NCBI GenBank assembly: GCA_003554105.1
Contig: PWFQ01000060.1
Span: 1 to 64,000, forward strand
Source: Clostridiaceae bacterium
GTDB lineage: Bacteria; Bacillota; Clostridia; Peptostreptococcales; T1SED10-28
Length of the DNA stretch: 64,000 nucleotides
Direction: 5' to 3'
Shown here: piece after piece, positions 17,166 to 25,379 of the stretch
Layout of the letters: every line of letters starts with the position of its first letter
Position numbering within the stretch: position 1 is the stretch's first letter
Made by a program: the position numbers and the translations under genes
Notes under the pieces: generated by a model
Told to the model about the DNA's origin: nothing
Database searches by the model: none
What the model saw: only the letters and a program-made list of their open reading frames with translations

Positions 17166-17654
17166 TTAACCAACAAGACCGGGTCTGCCCAATCCTCTTA
17201 TTCTTACTTCTGAATACTTTTTCATCTTTGACATCCTTGTTTCCACCGTTTTTAGAATCAATAGTGAAAAAAGAGCTAACCCAGTCGTTACAAATGCCGC
17301 AAAATAAAACCCGAGACCGGCAGCTAAGCCAATCCCTCCACTAATCCAAATACTTGCCGCAGTTGTAAGTCCTCTGACATTTGTTCCTTCTCTAAGAATT
17401 GTTCCCGCTCCAAGAAATCCGATTCCGCTGACAACTTGTGCGGCCAATCGAGCCGGTTCTCCACCTGCACCGTCAACACCCATTCCTTCGAACCCATAAA
17501 CTGATAACACCATAATTAAACATGAGCCAAGTGTGACTAAAATATGTGTTCGCAAACCCGCCGGTCGATTGGAAATTTCTCTTTCGAAACCAAGTATGCC
17601 GCCAAGGATTGTTGCTACTACTAAACGAATAGCAATATCTGCTCCTGATATCAT
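17166..17654 (-). CDS. MgtC/SapB family membrane protein, truncated by a nonsense codon
   Basis: The 162-residue translated part has about four or five membrane helices. It carries the MgtC signature LGGILGFEREISNRPAGLRT, and later GIGFLGAGTILREGTNVRGL and TTAASIWISGGIGLAAGLG. The AGGAGGTGG site is 7 nt before ATG 17654. It ends in the middle of the conserved soluble domain at TAA 17166. Read through, the frame would be 240 codons, the usual length. MgtC proteins are tied to magnesium limitation and to F-ATPase modulation in pathogens; a clostridial role is unknown. The membrane domain alone might still be functional. Confidence 0.85.
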   Translation of the reverse strand: MISGADIAIRLVVATILGGILGFEREISNRPAGLRTHILVTLGSCLIMVLSVYGFEGMGVDGAGGEPARLAAQVVSGIGFLGAGTILREGTNVRGLTTAASIWISGGIGLAAGLGFYFAAFVTTGLALFSLLILKTVETRMSKMKKYSEVRIRGLGRPGLVG

Positions 17655-17710
17655 TCAACTACCACCTCCTGAATCCACTTCTTATACGAATAAGCTTAAT
17701 TTATTTTATC

Positions 17711-17732
17711 TTAGACGCTTAGAATTGTCTAA
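17711..17732. repeat. Inverted repeat TTAGAC-N10-GTCTAA
   Basis: Perfect 6-bp arms lie in the divergent spacer between the MgtC-like and beta-CASP genes. It is a possible operator; no regulator is identified. Confidence 0.35.
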
Positions 17733-17841
17733 TGAAAGCTTGGAAAAATTAAGAATCTCCTGAAAATATAATTAGTAATCGAATGAATCATTGGGTATAT
17801 AAATTGAAAGAAATAATAATTCTTGTATAAGGAGGCCAGCT

Positions 17842-19473
17842 ATGAACATACAATTCTTAGGTGCTGCAAAAGTTGTAACAGGATCAAACATCCTTGTTAC
17901 AACGAAAGATTACCAATTCATCATCGATTGTGGACTGTTTCAGGGTAGCGAAGACCTTGAAAATCTTAATTATGAAGATTTTAAATTTGATCCTAAGGAA
18001 ATTAATTTTATGCTTTTAAGTCATGCTCATATTGACCATTGCGGACGAATTCCTAAACTCGTTAAAGACGGGTTTAGAGGAAAGATCTATTGTACCAATG
18101 CTACCTATGATTTAGCGGATATTATGCTGAAAGACAGCGGTTATATTCAAGAGTCGGATACGCAGTGGATCAATAAATCAAGGCGCCGATCAGGTAAAGA
18201 GCCTGTTGAACCGTTGTACTCCGTAGAGGATGCAGAAAACAGTCTACGGTATTTCGAGCCTGTCCTATACGATCAAAAGGTTGAGATTAATGGAGGAATT
18301 TCCGTACGATTCAAAGATGCAGGGCATATTCTTGGTTCATCCATCATTGAAATTTGGATTGAGGAGAAGAAGGATACGGCGAAAATTGTATTTTCTGGAG
18401 ATCTTGGGACATCAGGAAAGCCGTTAATCCGAGACCCTGAATTTATCGACGAAGCAGATTACCTTATTATGGAATCAACTTATGGAGATCGCGAGCACGA
18501 AAACAAAGAGTTTCGGATGAAACGACTGATGGAGATCATAAACGAAACTGTCTCAAACAATGGTACGGTCATCATTCCTTCTTTTGCAGTTGGACGTACG
18601 CAGGAATTAATCTATGAGTTGAATAAATATTATGCTGAACATGATAACCTGGAGGAATTTTTGAAAATCCCGATTTATATCGATAGTCCAATGGCAATCT
18701 CAGCAACGGAAATTTTCAGAAAAAATTCTTATGCTTTTGACAAAGAAGCAAGAGATTATATTCTGAAAGGTGATAATCCTTTAAAATTTGATAACCTTTA
18801 CTTCGTAAGAGATCATAAAGAATCCATGAGATTAAATGAAGCAGACTATCCGAAAGTCATTATTTCCGCAAGTGGTATGTGCACTGCAGGGAGGGTGCGA
18901 CACCATTTAAAGCATAATTTATGGAAAGAAAAAAATGCAGTTGTTTTTGTCGGATACCAAGCCCACGGCACTTTGGGAAGAATCCTTCAGGAAGGAGCAA
19001 CCTCAGTGAAACTCCTTGGTGAAAACATCGCAGTAACAGCTTCAATCCATAGCGTAGAAGGTTTTTCCGGTCATGCGGATCAGAAGGATCTTCTCCGTTG
19101 GATCGGTAAATTCAAGAAAAAGCCAAAACGTATTTTCCTGGTACATGGTGAGTCAAACTCTTCAGAAGCATTAAAAGAGTTAATCTTTAAAAAATATCAT
19201 ATCGACTCATATATTCCTTCTATGGGATATTCTTTTACAATTGAGGAATCTGTACTTAAGGAAGAGTCCGGCGAAATGCTGCTCCCTGTTGAGCGTAAAG
19301 AAAGAATCAAAAATGAGTTGGAAGAGGTCTTAAATCAATTCAGAATTTTACAGGAAAAGACTGAATACTTTCTTGATGATATTGTTTTGGAAAATGAATA
19401 TGACCACTTAAAAAATAAGTTAATTGCTCTTCAGAGGGAACTGATGGATATAGCGATCCTTATTGGCAAATAA
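17842..19473 (+). CDS. MBL-fold beta-CASP RNA-processing exonuclease-like protein
   Basis: Zinc-dependent hydrolase, 543 residues. The metallo-beta-lactamase motif HAHIDH is at residues 61-66; other zinc ligands sit in DAGHILGSS and FSGDLG. Beta-CASP motifs follow: YIDSPMA, SASGMCTAGRVRHHL, and GFSGHADQ. A tail of about 75 helical residues follows the nuclease core. This architecture (Ysh1/CPSF-73-like, COG1236) points to RNA processing, distinct from RNase J. AGGAGG lies 6 nt before ATG. A hairpin terminator follows, so it is monocistronic. Confidence 0.9.
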   Translation: MNIQFLGAAKVVTGSNILVTTKDYQFIIDCGLFQGSEDLENLNYEDFKFDPKEINFMLLSHAHIDHCGRIPKLVKDGFRGKIYCTNATYDLADIMLKDSGYIQESDTQWINKSRRRSGKEPVEPLYSVEDAENSLRYFEPVLYDQKVEINGGISVRFKDAGHILGSSIIEIWIEEKKDTAKIVFSGDLGTSGKPLIRDPEFIDEADYLIMESTYGDREHENKEFRMKRLMEIINETVSNNGTVIIPSFAVGRTQELIYELNKYYAEHDNLEEFLKIPIYIDSPMAISATEIFRKNSYAFDKEARDYILKGDNPLKFDNLYFVRDHKESMRLNEADYPKVIISASGMCTAGRVRHHLKHNLWKEKNAVVFVGYQAHGTLGRILQEGATSVKLLGENIAVTASIHSVEGFSGHADQKDLLRWIGKFKKKPKRIFLVHGESNSSEALKELIFKKYHIDSYIPSMGYSFTIEESVLKEESGEMLLPVERKERIKNELEEVLNQFRILQEKTEYFLDDIVLENEYDHLKNKLIALQRELMDIAILIGK

Positions 19474-19492
19474 AACAGCATTTGACAAAGAA

Positions 19493-19526
19493 ATAGACAT
19501 TCCTGTTAGGAATGTCTATTATTTTT
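19493..19526 (+). terminator. Terminator after the beta-CASP gene
   Basis: ATAGACATTCCT pairs with AGGAATGTCTAT (3-nt loop), followed by TATTTTT. The 12-bp stem overlaps the 3' end of a small minus-strand ORF. Confidence 0.85.
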
Positions 19527-19661
19527 CCATGCATCAATTCGGAGATTTCGTTTATCCTTTAATACATTAGAAAAGCTTTCATTTTTGCTCCTATTGCTCC
19601 CATTTGAATCACGAAGCTCCTGATAGGATTTTAATATGGCACTATACTCTTTTTTCTTCAT
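19506..19661 (-). CDS. Possible small basic protein
   Basis: 51-codon frame: starts MKKKEYSAILKSYQELR and ends WKNNRHS. A G-rich stretch lies 5 nt before the ATG. It is hydrophilic, rich in K/S/N, and of no family I recognise. Its last codons lie in the terminator of the convergent gene. It fills a gap that would otherwise be empty, but coding is not certain. Confidence 0.4.
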   Translation of the reverse strand: MKKKEYSAILKSYQELRDSNGSNRSKNESFSNVLKDKRNLRIDAWKNNRHS

Positions 19662-19750
19662 ACTTTCCCCCCCGCTTATTTATACTGATTTAAGTATTAT
19701 TATACATCTTTGAGAAAAATATTCAAGGGGTATTACAAAATTAGTATTTA

Positions 19751-20287
19751 TTAGCCATTCATTATTTGATTCAATTCACTTAATAAAAACAATTTGCCTT
19801 TCTCATTAATCAAAACCATTTCATATGAACTTCCGTCCCGTTGCCGCTGCTCTGAAACAAATCCATACTCCGAAGAGCGATCGTTTGTCACTGTTCTTTT
19901 CCGTTTTTCATCCAATATTTTTTCTGATAACACTCCCCGTTTCTTGAGTTTTTGATTCAGTTCGATCCCTGTTAACTTTTTACTTATATGAAGGTCGATT
20001 ACTTCATTGATACATTTAGAGAAAGTGTTCACTCCGATTGCCTGTTCAGGCAGTTTAACTTTCTTGAGCTGTTCATCTGTAATTAAAAACTTAGTCGGAG
20101 GTTGATGATATTTTCCTTGCTTAAGATCAGATAAAAGCTCGGTTAATTCATAAAGGGTATTTTTCATCTCCTCCTTTTCTGTCATTTCGAAGGATTCTTT
20201 CGACATTAATAGTTCAGCAAATCCTTCAATCCTGCAAATGTAATCCTCTGTTCCTTTGTTAAAAACTTCTTTCCTGCTCATTTCCAT
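19751..20287 (-). CDS. Uncharacterised 178-residue protein
   Basis: A soluble, charged protein with no recognised domain. The N-terminal half is helical (EKEEMKNTLYELTELLSDLKQGKYHQPPTK). The middle reads like a small DNA- or protein-binding helical unit (LTGIELNQKLKKRGVLSEKILDEK), and the end suggests a short beta region (YEMVLINEKGKLFLLSEL). AGGAGG is 7 nt before the ATG, a good reason to call it a gene. It follows the DUF1848 gene on the same strand after 108 bp with a possible hairpin in between. No function assigned. Confidence 0.75.
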   Translation of the reverse strand: MEMSRKEVFNKGTEDYICRIEGFAELLMSKESFEMTEKEEMKNTLYELTELLSDLKQGKYHQPPTKFLITDEQLKKVKLPEQAIGVNTFSKCINEVIDLHISKKLTGIELNQKLKKRGVLSEKILDEKRKRTVTNDRSSEYGFVSEQRQRDGSSYEMVLINEKGKLFLLSELNQIMNG

Positions 20288-20395
20288 AATTCTTCCTCCT
20301 TTAATAGATTTTATGTGCTGCCATAGAGTTATTATACCGAGGAGGAAAGAATTAATGGTCGCTTGAAAAGCGACATTTTTAGTAAGGTTCGAGGG

Positions 20396-21349
20396 TTAAT
20401 CAAACTCATCAAAGAGATCTAATTGTTCGCTTTTCATTTTAAAGCTCTTTGCTTCTCTCTCTGTTAGGTTCTGAAGATCTTCAATTTCACCGAGAAGAAT
20501 AGGTGAATTCTTATTGTGACGAATTGCATTACTTATTCGATGATCTTTTTTTATGTGATTTGCATAACAGTAAATACAGTCATAAAGACACGAGTTGTAA
20601 GCCCCCACATCAATGCTTTCAATACATAAGCATTTGTTTCTAAGAGAAGGATCCGTCTTTCCTTTAATTTTTTCTCCTAACAAACCGCTGATTCTCTCAT
20701 CGTCAACACACTTGCCGGGAAACACTCCAAAGGGTATTAAATTCTTTTCCTCAGCACAACTTTGAACTTTCAATCCTTTCTTTTTACAAAGATTCACAAT
20801 TTCAACACAGACTTTTCTTACTTCATCGGAGTCAGGCTCCCGAAAACCTCGTTCCAACAATGATTTTCTATGAACACGGTAAAACTGAAGAAAACTAATA
20901 ATCACTGTATCTGTGTAATACTTTAAAATATCTGAAAGAATGTCGAACTGTTCGATATGATAATCAACGTCCCATTCCTTGCTGAATATAATCGGATCAT
21001 ATCTCCATACAATCCGATTCTTCCCGATTTTCTCAGATAGTGTTTTAAACATTCGCAGGCGTTTATCAATTGCAGGCAAATCTTTTTCGATATTCCTGTC
21101 ATAGGGGTTTATTGTATATAGAAAATAATAGGAGTAAGAATTCAACTCATCTAAGTAAGGTATCATCGGTCCTGGGTTTTTAGTCCAGAAAACAATGGAA
21201 TCTACAACTTCCGGATCGAGATTAACTTTTCGGATCTGGTGTTCATTTTTAGGATTTTTGATCACAACAAATCCCTCTTTAATGCGGTTTAAAAACCATT
21301 CGTGATAAAAAGCCGGAATATCCGTTCGACGACTTACGCTCAGGATCAT
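20396..21349 (-). CDS. DUF1848 family protein with C-terminal CxxxCxxC motif
   Basis: 317 residues from the ATG that follows GGAGGG by 6-7 nt. The frame extends 20 codons further, but homologues begin at MILSVSRRTDIPAFY. Conserved DUF1848 features are the N-terminal SRRTDIPAFYHEWF, FWTKNP, and near the end SCLYDCIYCYAN (CxxxCxxC, radical-SAM-like cluster spacing). The position of that motif at the C-terminus, not the N-terminus, is unusual for radical SAM enzymes. It ends with acidic residues. No partner genes are clear. Biochemical role is not known to me. Confidence 0.88.
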   Translation of the reverse strand: MILSVSRRTDIPAFYHEWFLNRIKEGFVVIKNPKNEHQIRKVNLDPEVVDSIVFWTKNPGPMIPYLDELNSYSYYFLYTINPYDRNIEKDLPAIDKRLRMFKTLSEKIGKNRIVWRYDPIIFSKEWDVDYHIEQFDILSDILKYYTDTVIISFLQFYRVHRKSLLERGFREPDSDEVRKVCVEIVNLCKKKGLKVQSCAEEKNLIPFGVFPGKCVDDERISGLLGEKIKGKTDPSLRNKCLCIESIDVGAYNSCLYDCIYCYANHIKKDHRISNAIRHNKNSPILLGEIEDLQNLTEREAKSFKMKSEQLDLFDEFD

Positions 21350-21508
21350 TTCAGTCCCTCCATTTTTTTTCAAATTTCTCTTCATAGTATATTCGATGAA
21401 TCTCAACAAATTTCCTTTAAATCATAAATATCTCTTTTCAGCATAATCGTTTGAGCTAATTCTAGACGGGTATAATGAAATTGAATATCATTTAAAGGAG
21501 GATCCCTT

Positions 21509-23134
21509 ATGAAAAATGGTTTTTATCATATTGATTTGCCAAAAAACGAACCGGTCTTGCAGTACAGAAAAGACAGTGAAGAAAGAAGAGAGTTGGAGAA
21601 TTCTCTCGAAGAACTGAAGAAGAAAGCCGTTACGATTCATCCCATTATTAATGGAAAGAGGATTACGACAAAGCAAAAGTTTAAAGTAACTTCACCTCAA
21701 GATCATAGTCTCGTGTTAGCTGAATATTATCATGTTGGTACTGAGGAAATTGATCTTGCAATTGAGTCAACTTTAAATGCAAAAAAAGAATGGGCTTACA
21801 CGCCTTGGGAAGAAAGAGCCAGCATCTTCTTAAAGGCCGCTGCACTGATTTCAGGTCCTTACCGAAGTCTGATTAACGCTGCAACAATGCTGGGTCAGGG
21901 GAAAAATGCGTATCAAGCAGAAATTGATTCAGCCTGCGAATGGATCGATTTCCTTCGATTTAATGTCCATTTTATGAGTGAACTTTTTAAAGAACAACCT
22001 TATTCTCCTGATGGAACATGGAATCGAATGGATTACCGCCCATTGGATGGTTTTGTTTTTGCTGCCACACCATTTAATTTTACCGCTATTGCTGGTAATC
22101 TTCCTACTGCTCCGGCAATGATTGGGAATACCGTGGTTTGGAAGCCGGCAACATCCGGCATCTATGTAGCTTATTTCATGATGAAAATTCTTGAGGAGGC
22201 AGGTCTTCCTCCGGGAGTGATAAATCTCGTTCCTGGGGAAGGTTCAATTGTGGGTGATCAGATTCTGACACATCCCGACCTTGCAGGTGTCCATTTTACA
22301 GGATCAACAAAAACTTTCCAGCATATTTGGAGAACCATCGGAAACAACATTGAAAAATATCGATCCTATCCGCGGATCGTTGGGGAAACCGGTGGAAAAG
22401 ATTTTATTTTCGTTCATTGTTCTGCAGATACTCAATCTCTAGCCACAGCCTTAGTTCGAGGATCATTTGAATATCAGGGACAGAAGTGTTCACAGGCATC
22501 CCGTGCTTATATCCCTGAATGCTTGTGGCCAAAGTTGAAAGAAGAGCTGATTACGATCACCCGTGATCTTGCTATGGGTCCCGTAGAAGACTTTAATAAT
22601 TTCATCAATCCTGTAATAAGCAGAGATGCTTTTGATAAAATCACTTCTTACATCGATTTTGTTAAGAATTCTGAAGAAGGGGAAATCATTCAAGGAGGAA
22701 ATTATGATGATTCCGTCGGATACTACATTGAGCCGACCATCGTTGTCACAACCAACCCTCGTTTCAAAACAATGACAGAAGAAATCTTTGGACCTGTACT
22801 GACCCTCTACATTTATCCTGATGACAAGTATGAAGAAACACTAAAAGAGTGTGATGAAGCGACAGGATATGGTCTAACGGGGAGTATTTTTGCAACAGAT
22901 CGAAATGCGATCATTCTCGCTGAAAGAATCCTTGAATACACTGCTGGGAATTTTTATATCAATGATAAACCTACAGGTTCTGTCGTAAATCAACAGCCAT
23001 TTGGTGGAACAAGGGCATCCGGAACAAATGACAAGGCCGGAAGCAAGATGAACCTGTTACGTTGGATTTCAGCAAGATCAATCAAGGAGACTTTCGTACC
23101 TCCAAAAGATTATCATTATCCTTATATGAAATAG
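21509..23134 (+). CDS. pruA: L-glutamate gamma-semialdehyde (1-pyrroline-5-carboxylate) dehydrogenase
   Basis: Oxidises the semialdehyde from proline or ornithine breakdown to glutamate with NAD+. The 541-residue aldehyde dehydrogenase has VGETGGKDF (general-base glutamate) and the catalytic cysteine C327 in FEYQGQKCSQASRAY. The C-terminal PFGGTRASGTNDKAGS motif is typical of the P5C dehydrogenase branch (RocA/PruA type 1). AGGAGG is 8 nt before ATG. No proline dehydrogenase is adjacent. A TATAAT at 21471-21476 with a poor -35 is a possible promoter. Confidence 0.93.
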   Translation: MKNGFYHIDLPKNEPVLQYRKDSEERRELENSLEELKKKAVTIHPIINGKRITTKQKFKVTSPQDHSLVLAEYYHVGTEEIDLAIESTLNAKKEWAYTPWEERASIFLKAAALISGPYRSLINAATMLGQGKNAYQAEIDSACEWIDFLRFNVHFMSELFKEQPYSPDGTWNRMDYRPLDGFVFAATPFNFTAIAGNLPTAPAMIGNTVVWKPATSGIYVAYFMMKILEEAGLPPGVINLVPGEGSIVGDQILTHPDLAGVHFTGSTKTFQHIWRTIGNNIEKYRSYPRIVGETGGKDFIFVHCSADTQSLATALVRGSFEYQGQKCSQASRAYIPECLWPKLKEELITITRDLAMGPVEDFNNFINPVISRDAFDKITSYIDFVKNSEEGEIIQGGNYDDSVGYYIEPTIVVTTNPRFKTMTEEIFGPVLTLYIYPDDKYEETLKECDEATGYGLTGSIFATDRNAIILAERILEYTAGNFYINDKPTGSVVNQQPFGGTRASGTNDKAGSKMNLLRWISARSIKETFVPPKDYHYPYMK

Positions 23135-23140
23135 TAGCGA

Positions 23141-23176
23141 AAAAGCATCTTATCAGACTTTCGATAAGATGCTTTT
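23141..23176. terminator. Bidirectional terminator between pruA and psuG
   Basis: AAAAGCATCTTATC (23141-23154) pairs perfectly with GATAAGATGCTTTT (23163-23176). The A and T ends serve both convergent genes. Confidence 0.9.
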
Positions 23177-23188
23177 CTATTTAATCTA

Positions 23189-24130
23189 TTATTCATGATC
23201 CTCCGATTCCCTTAGTTTAGCAAATTCTACGGCGATCTCAGCACCTAATTTCCCATTATTATAAACAAGATCAATGTTTGCCTTTAACGATTTTCCATGC
23301 GTTAGTTCCTTAAGTTCAGCAAGAAGAAAAGGTGTCAGCTCTTTTCCGGTCACTCCCTCTACTTCTGCTTTCTTAATAGCATTATGAATTCCCTCATTCA
23401 TTACTTTCGGATCCATAGCGCTTTTTGCGGGAATAGGATTCGCCACAACAATGCCTCCAATAAGATTCATCAACCACTTATCCCTCATTAATCTGGAGAT
23501 TTCTTTTGGAGTTTGAGCAGAGAAATTTACGTTGTATCCACTCTCTCTTGTGTGAAACGCAGGGAACGCACTCGTATTAAATCCAATTACCGGAACTCCA
23601 TGAGTTTCCAGATATTCAAGAGTTAAACCGATATCTAAAATTGATTTTGCTCCAGCACATACGACTGCTACGCTGGTTTTTGCCAACTCCTGCAAATCTG
23701 CAGAAATATCGAAGCTTCGTTCCGCCCCTCTGTGAACTCCGCCTATCCCACCCGTTGCAAACACTTTAATTTCTGCCATCTCCGCAATAATCATCGTAGA
23801 AGCAACAGTAGTTGCTCCATGGAGTTTTTGAGATGTGAGATAGGGCAAGTCTCTTCGGCTTGCCTTGATAATGCTCTTATCCGTTGCAAAAAAGTATAGT
23901 TCCTCCTTCGTCAGCCCTACTTTCAATTGACCTTCGATCACTCCGATCGTTGCAGGAACTGCTCCTTTTTCACGTATAAGTCTTTCCATCTCTGTTGCAG
24001 TATTCAGATTTTCCGGATAAGGAAGCCCGTGTGAGATAATTGTTGATTCAAGAGCAACTACCGGTTTTTTCTGTTCCAATGCATGTCTGACCTCTTCATT
24101 AATCTTCAAATACTGTTTAAATTTCTTCAT
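23189..24130 (-). CDS. psuG: Pseudouridine-5'-phosphate glycosidase
   Basis: Splits pseudouridine 5'-phosphate into uracil and ribose 5-phosphate, the second step of pseudouridine breakdown. The 313-residue protein has the family start ALESTIISHGLPYPEN, ATTVASTMIIA, ATGGIGGVHRGAE and VVCAGAKSILDIGLTLE. The ATG lies inside the end of psuK (14-nt overlap) with GAGGAGG just upstream, so translation is coupled to the kinase. The gene pair makes the assignment secure. Confidence 0.96.
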   Translation of the reverse strand: MKKFKQYLKINEEVRHALEQKKPVVALESTIISHGLPYPENLNTATEMERLIREKGAVPATIGVIEGQLKVGLTKEELYFFATDKSIIKASRRDLPYLTSQKLHGATTVASTMIIAEMAEIKVFATGGIGGVHRGAERSFDISADLQELAKTSVAVVCAGAKSILDIGLTLEYLETHGVPVIGFNTSAFPAFHTRESGYNVNFSAQTPKEISRLMRDKWLMNLIGGIVVANPIPAKSAMDPKVMNEGIHNAIKKAEVEGVTGKELTPFLLAELKELTHGKSLKANIDLVYNNGKLGAEIAVEFAKLRESEDHE

Positions 24131-25250
24131 TGTTATCCTCCTCTTTTAAAAATTCTATCGTTACTTTTGATATTTTCATCTCTTTTTCTACAAGTTCAGC
24201 AGAAAGTTCGGGATGAATTGTAAATGGGCTGAGCATATTCACATGGGATATTCCTTGTGCAAAACAAACTGTCTTGTTAATTTGCCAGTTCTTGATAAAT
24301 CCATTGATTAAGCCTGCCATAAATCCGTCGCCTGCTCCGGTTACACTAATGATTTTTCTTGGAGTGCCCTTTACGATCCCTTCTTCTTTAAGAGTTTTAA
24401 AGTATACCCCCTTGTCTCCCAAACTGATAAACACCTGCTTTACTCCATGTTTTATAAACATCCTGCCTGCGGACTGCAAATCATTTTTTGTCCTAATCCT
24501 TATATCAAGAAGTTGTTCCGCCTCCGATTTATTTGGCTTTATTGTATGGATAAGGTGAAGAACCCCGGAAAACTTTTTTGCATAGGTTGTTGATACAGGA
24601 TCAACAAATACTGGGGTTGATTTTAGCTGTTTAACAAGAAACTCTATCGTGTCCTCCCTTAAATTTCCGTCAATACAAAGAAGAGGGGCTTTATTAAGAA
24701 TGGAAAGCTTTCTCATTATACGCTCAGGAGTCAATTCTCTCATCACATCCATTTGTGAAATTGCAACTTTCATATCATGATTTTCGTCAAGAATTGCAAC
24801 ATACGCTGATGTAGGATGCGAGTTGCTGCGTTCCACCAGGTCCGTATCGATACCAATGTTGTGGGCATGGTCAATTATTTTCCTCCCATAATCATCATTC
24901 CCTACAGAGGTTATCAATCCTACTTCAACTCCAACTCTCGATAGATTTTCAGCTATATTTCTACCGACTCCTCCATAGGTCGTACGAATCGAACCCGGAT
25001 TTGAATCGTTTAATCGTAATGGATTTAGCGGGAAGCCTTCCAAATCAATATTTGCACCACCGATGATCAGTGTCCGAATCTCATCTTGAAGAATATATCC
25101 TTTTCCTTTAACAATTCCTTTTTTCATTAAATTCCCAATATGAACTCCCACTGAAGATCGGCTTATCCCCAGGATCTCCGCAAGCTCCTCCTGAGAAATA
25201 AGAGGATTTTCTCTAAGATGACTAACTATTTCTTTTTCCCTCTTCGTCAT
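24117..25250 (-). CDS. psuK: Pseudouridine kinase with N-terminal winged helix-turn-helix
   Basis: PfkB-family kinase that phosphorylates pseudouridine, 377 residues. Residues 1-55 are a HTH domain (MTKREKEIVSHLREN..., then ISQEELAEILGISRSSVGVH). The rest is the kinase, with GGANIDLEG at the start, GGVGRNIAENLSRVG, and the catalytic VTGAGDGFMAGL. The HTH could make it its own regulator: an AT-rich inverted repeat overlaps its promoter. psuG overlaps its end. Kinases with this extra domain are also seen in other bacteria. Confidence 0.93.
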   Translation of the reverse strand: MTKREKEIVSHLRENPLISQEELAEILGISRSSVGVHIGNLMKKGIVKGKGYILQDEIRTLIIGGANIDLEGFPLNPLRLNDSNPGSIRTTYGGVGRNIAENLSRVGVEVGLITSVGNDDYGRKIIDHAHNIGIDTDLVERSNSHPTSAYVAILDENHDMKVAISQMDVMRELTPERIMRKLSILNKAPLLCIDGNLREDTIEFLVKQLKSTPVFVDPVSTTYAKKFSGVLHLIHTIKPNKSEAEQLLDIRIRTKNDLQSAGRMFIKHGVKQVFISLGDKGVYFKTLKEEGIVKGTPRKIISVTGAGDGFMAGLINGFIKNWQINKTVCFAQGISHVNMLSPFTIHPELSAELVEKEMKISKVTIEFLKEEDNNEEI

Positions 25251-25281
25251 ACTGCATCACCTCGCTATAAATATATGTTTA

Positions 25282-25310
25282 ATTTTAAATATGTATTTAT
25301 TTCTTGTCAA
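25282..25310 (-). promoter_or_regulatory. Promoter of psuKG with overlapping dyad
   Basis: TTGACA (25305-25310) and TAAAAT (25282-25287), 17-bp spacer. An imperfect AT-rich dyad (about 25269-25298) covers the -10, a candidate site for the HTH domain of PsuK. Confidence 0.7.
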
Positions 25311-25326
25311 GATCTATTTAAATCGT

Positions 25327-25370
25327 CAAAAAAAGAAACCCCATAGATGGTTTTATCCACCTATAGGGTT
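25327..25370 (-). terminator. Terminator after hcp
   Basis: A 14-bp stem with two mismatches (25337-25350 with 25357-25370) is followed on the minus strand by TTTCTTTTTTT. Confidence 0.85.
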
Positions 25371-25379
25371 CCATCATTG

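Noticed and set aside
17166-17168. Programmed recoding (selenocysteine or pyrrolysine) at the MgtC-like stop
   Set aside because: The codon is TAA, not TGA or TAG, and no recoding signal is evident; a nonsense change or sequencing error is simpler.
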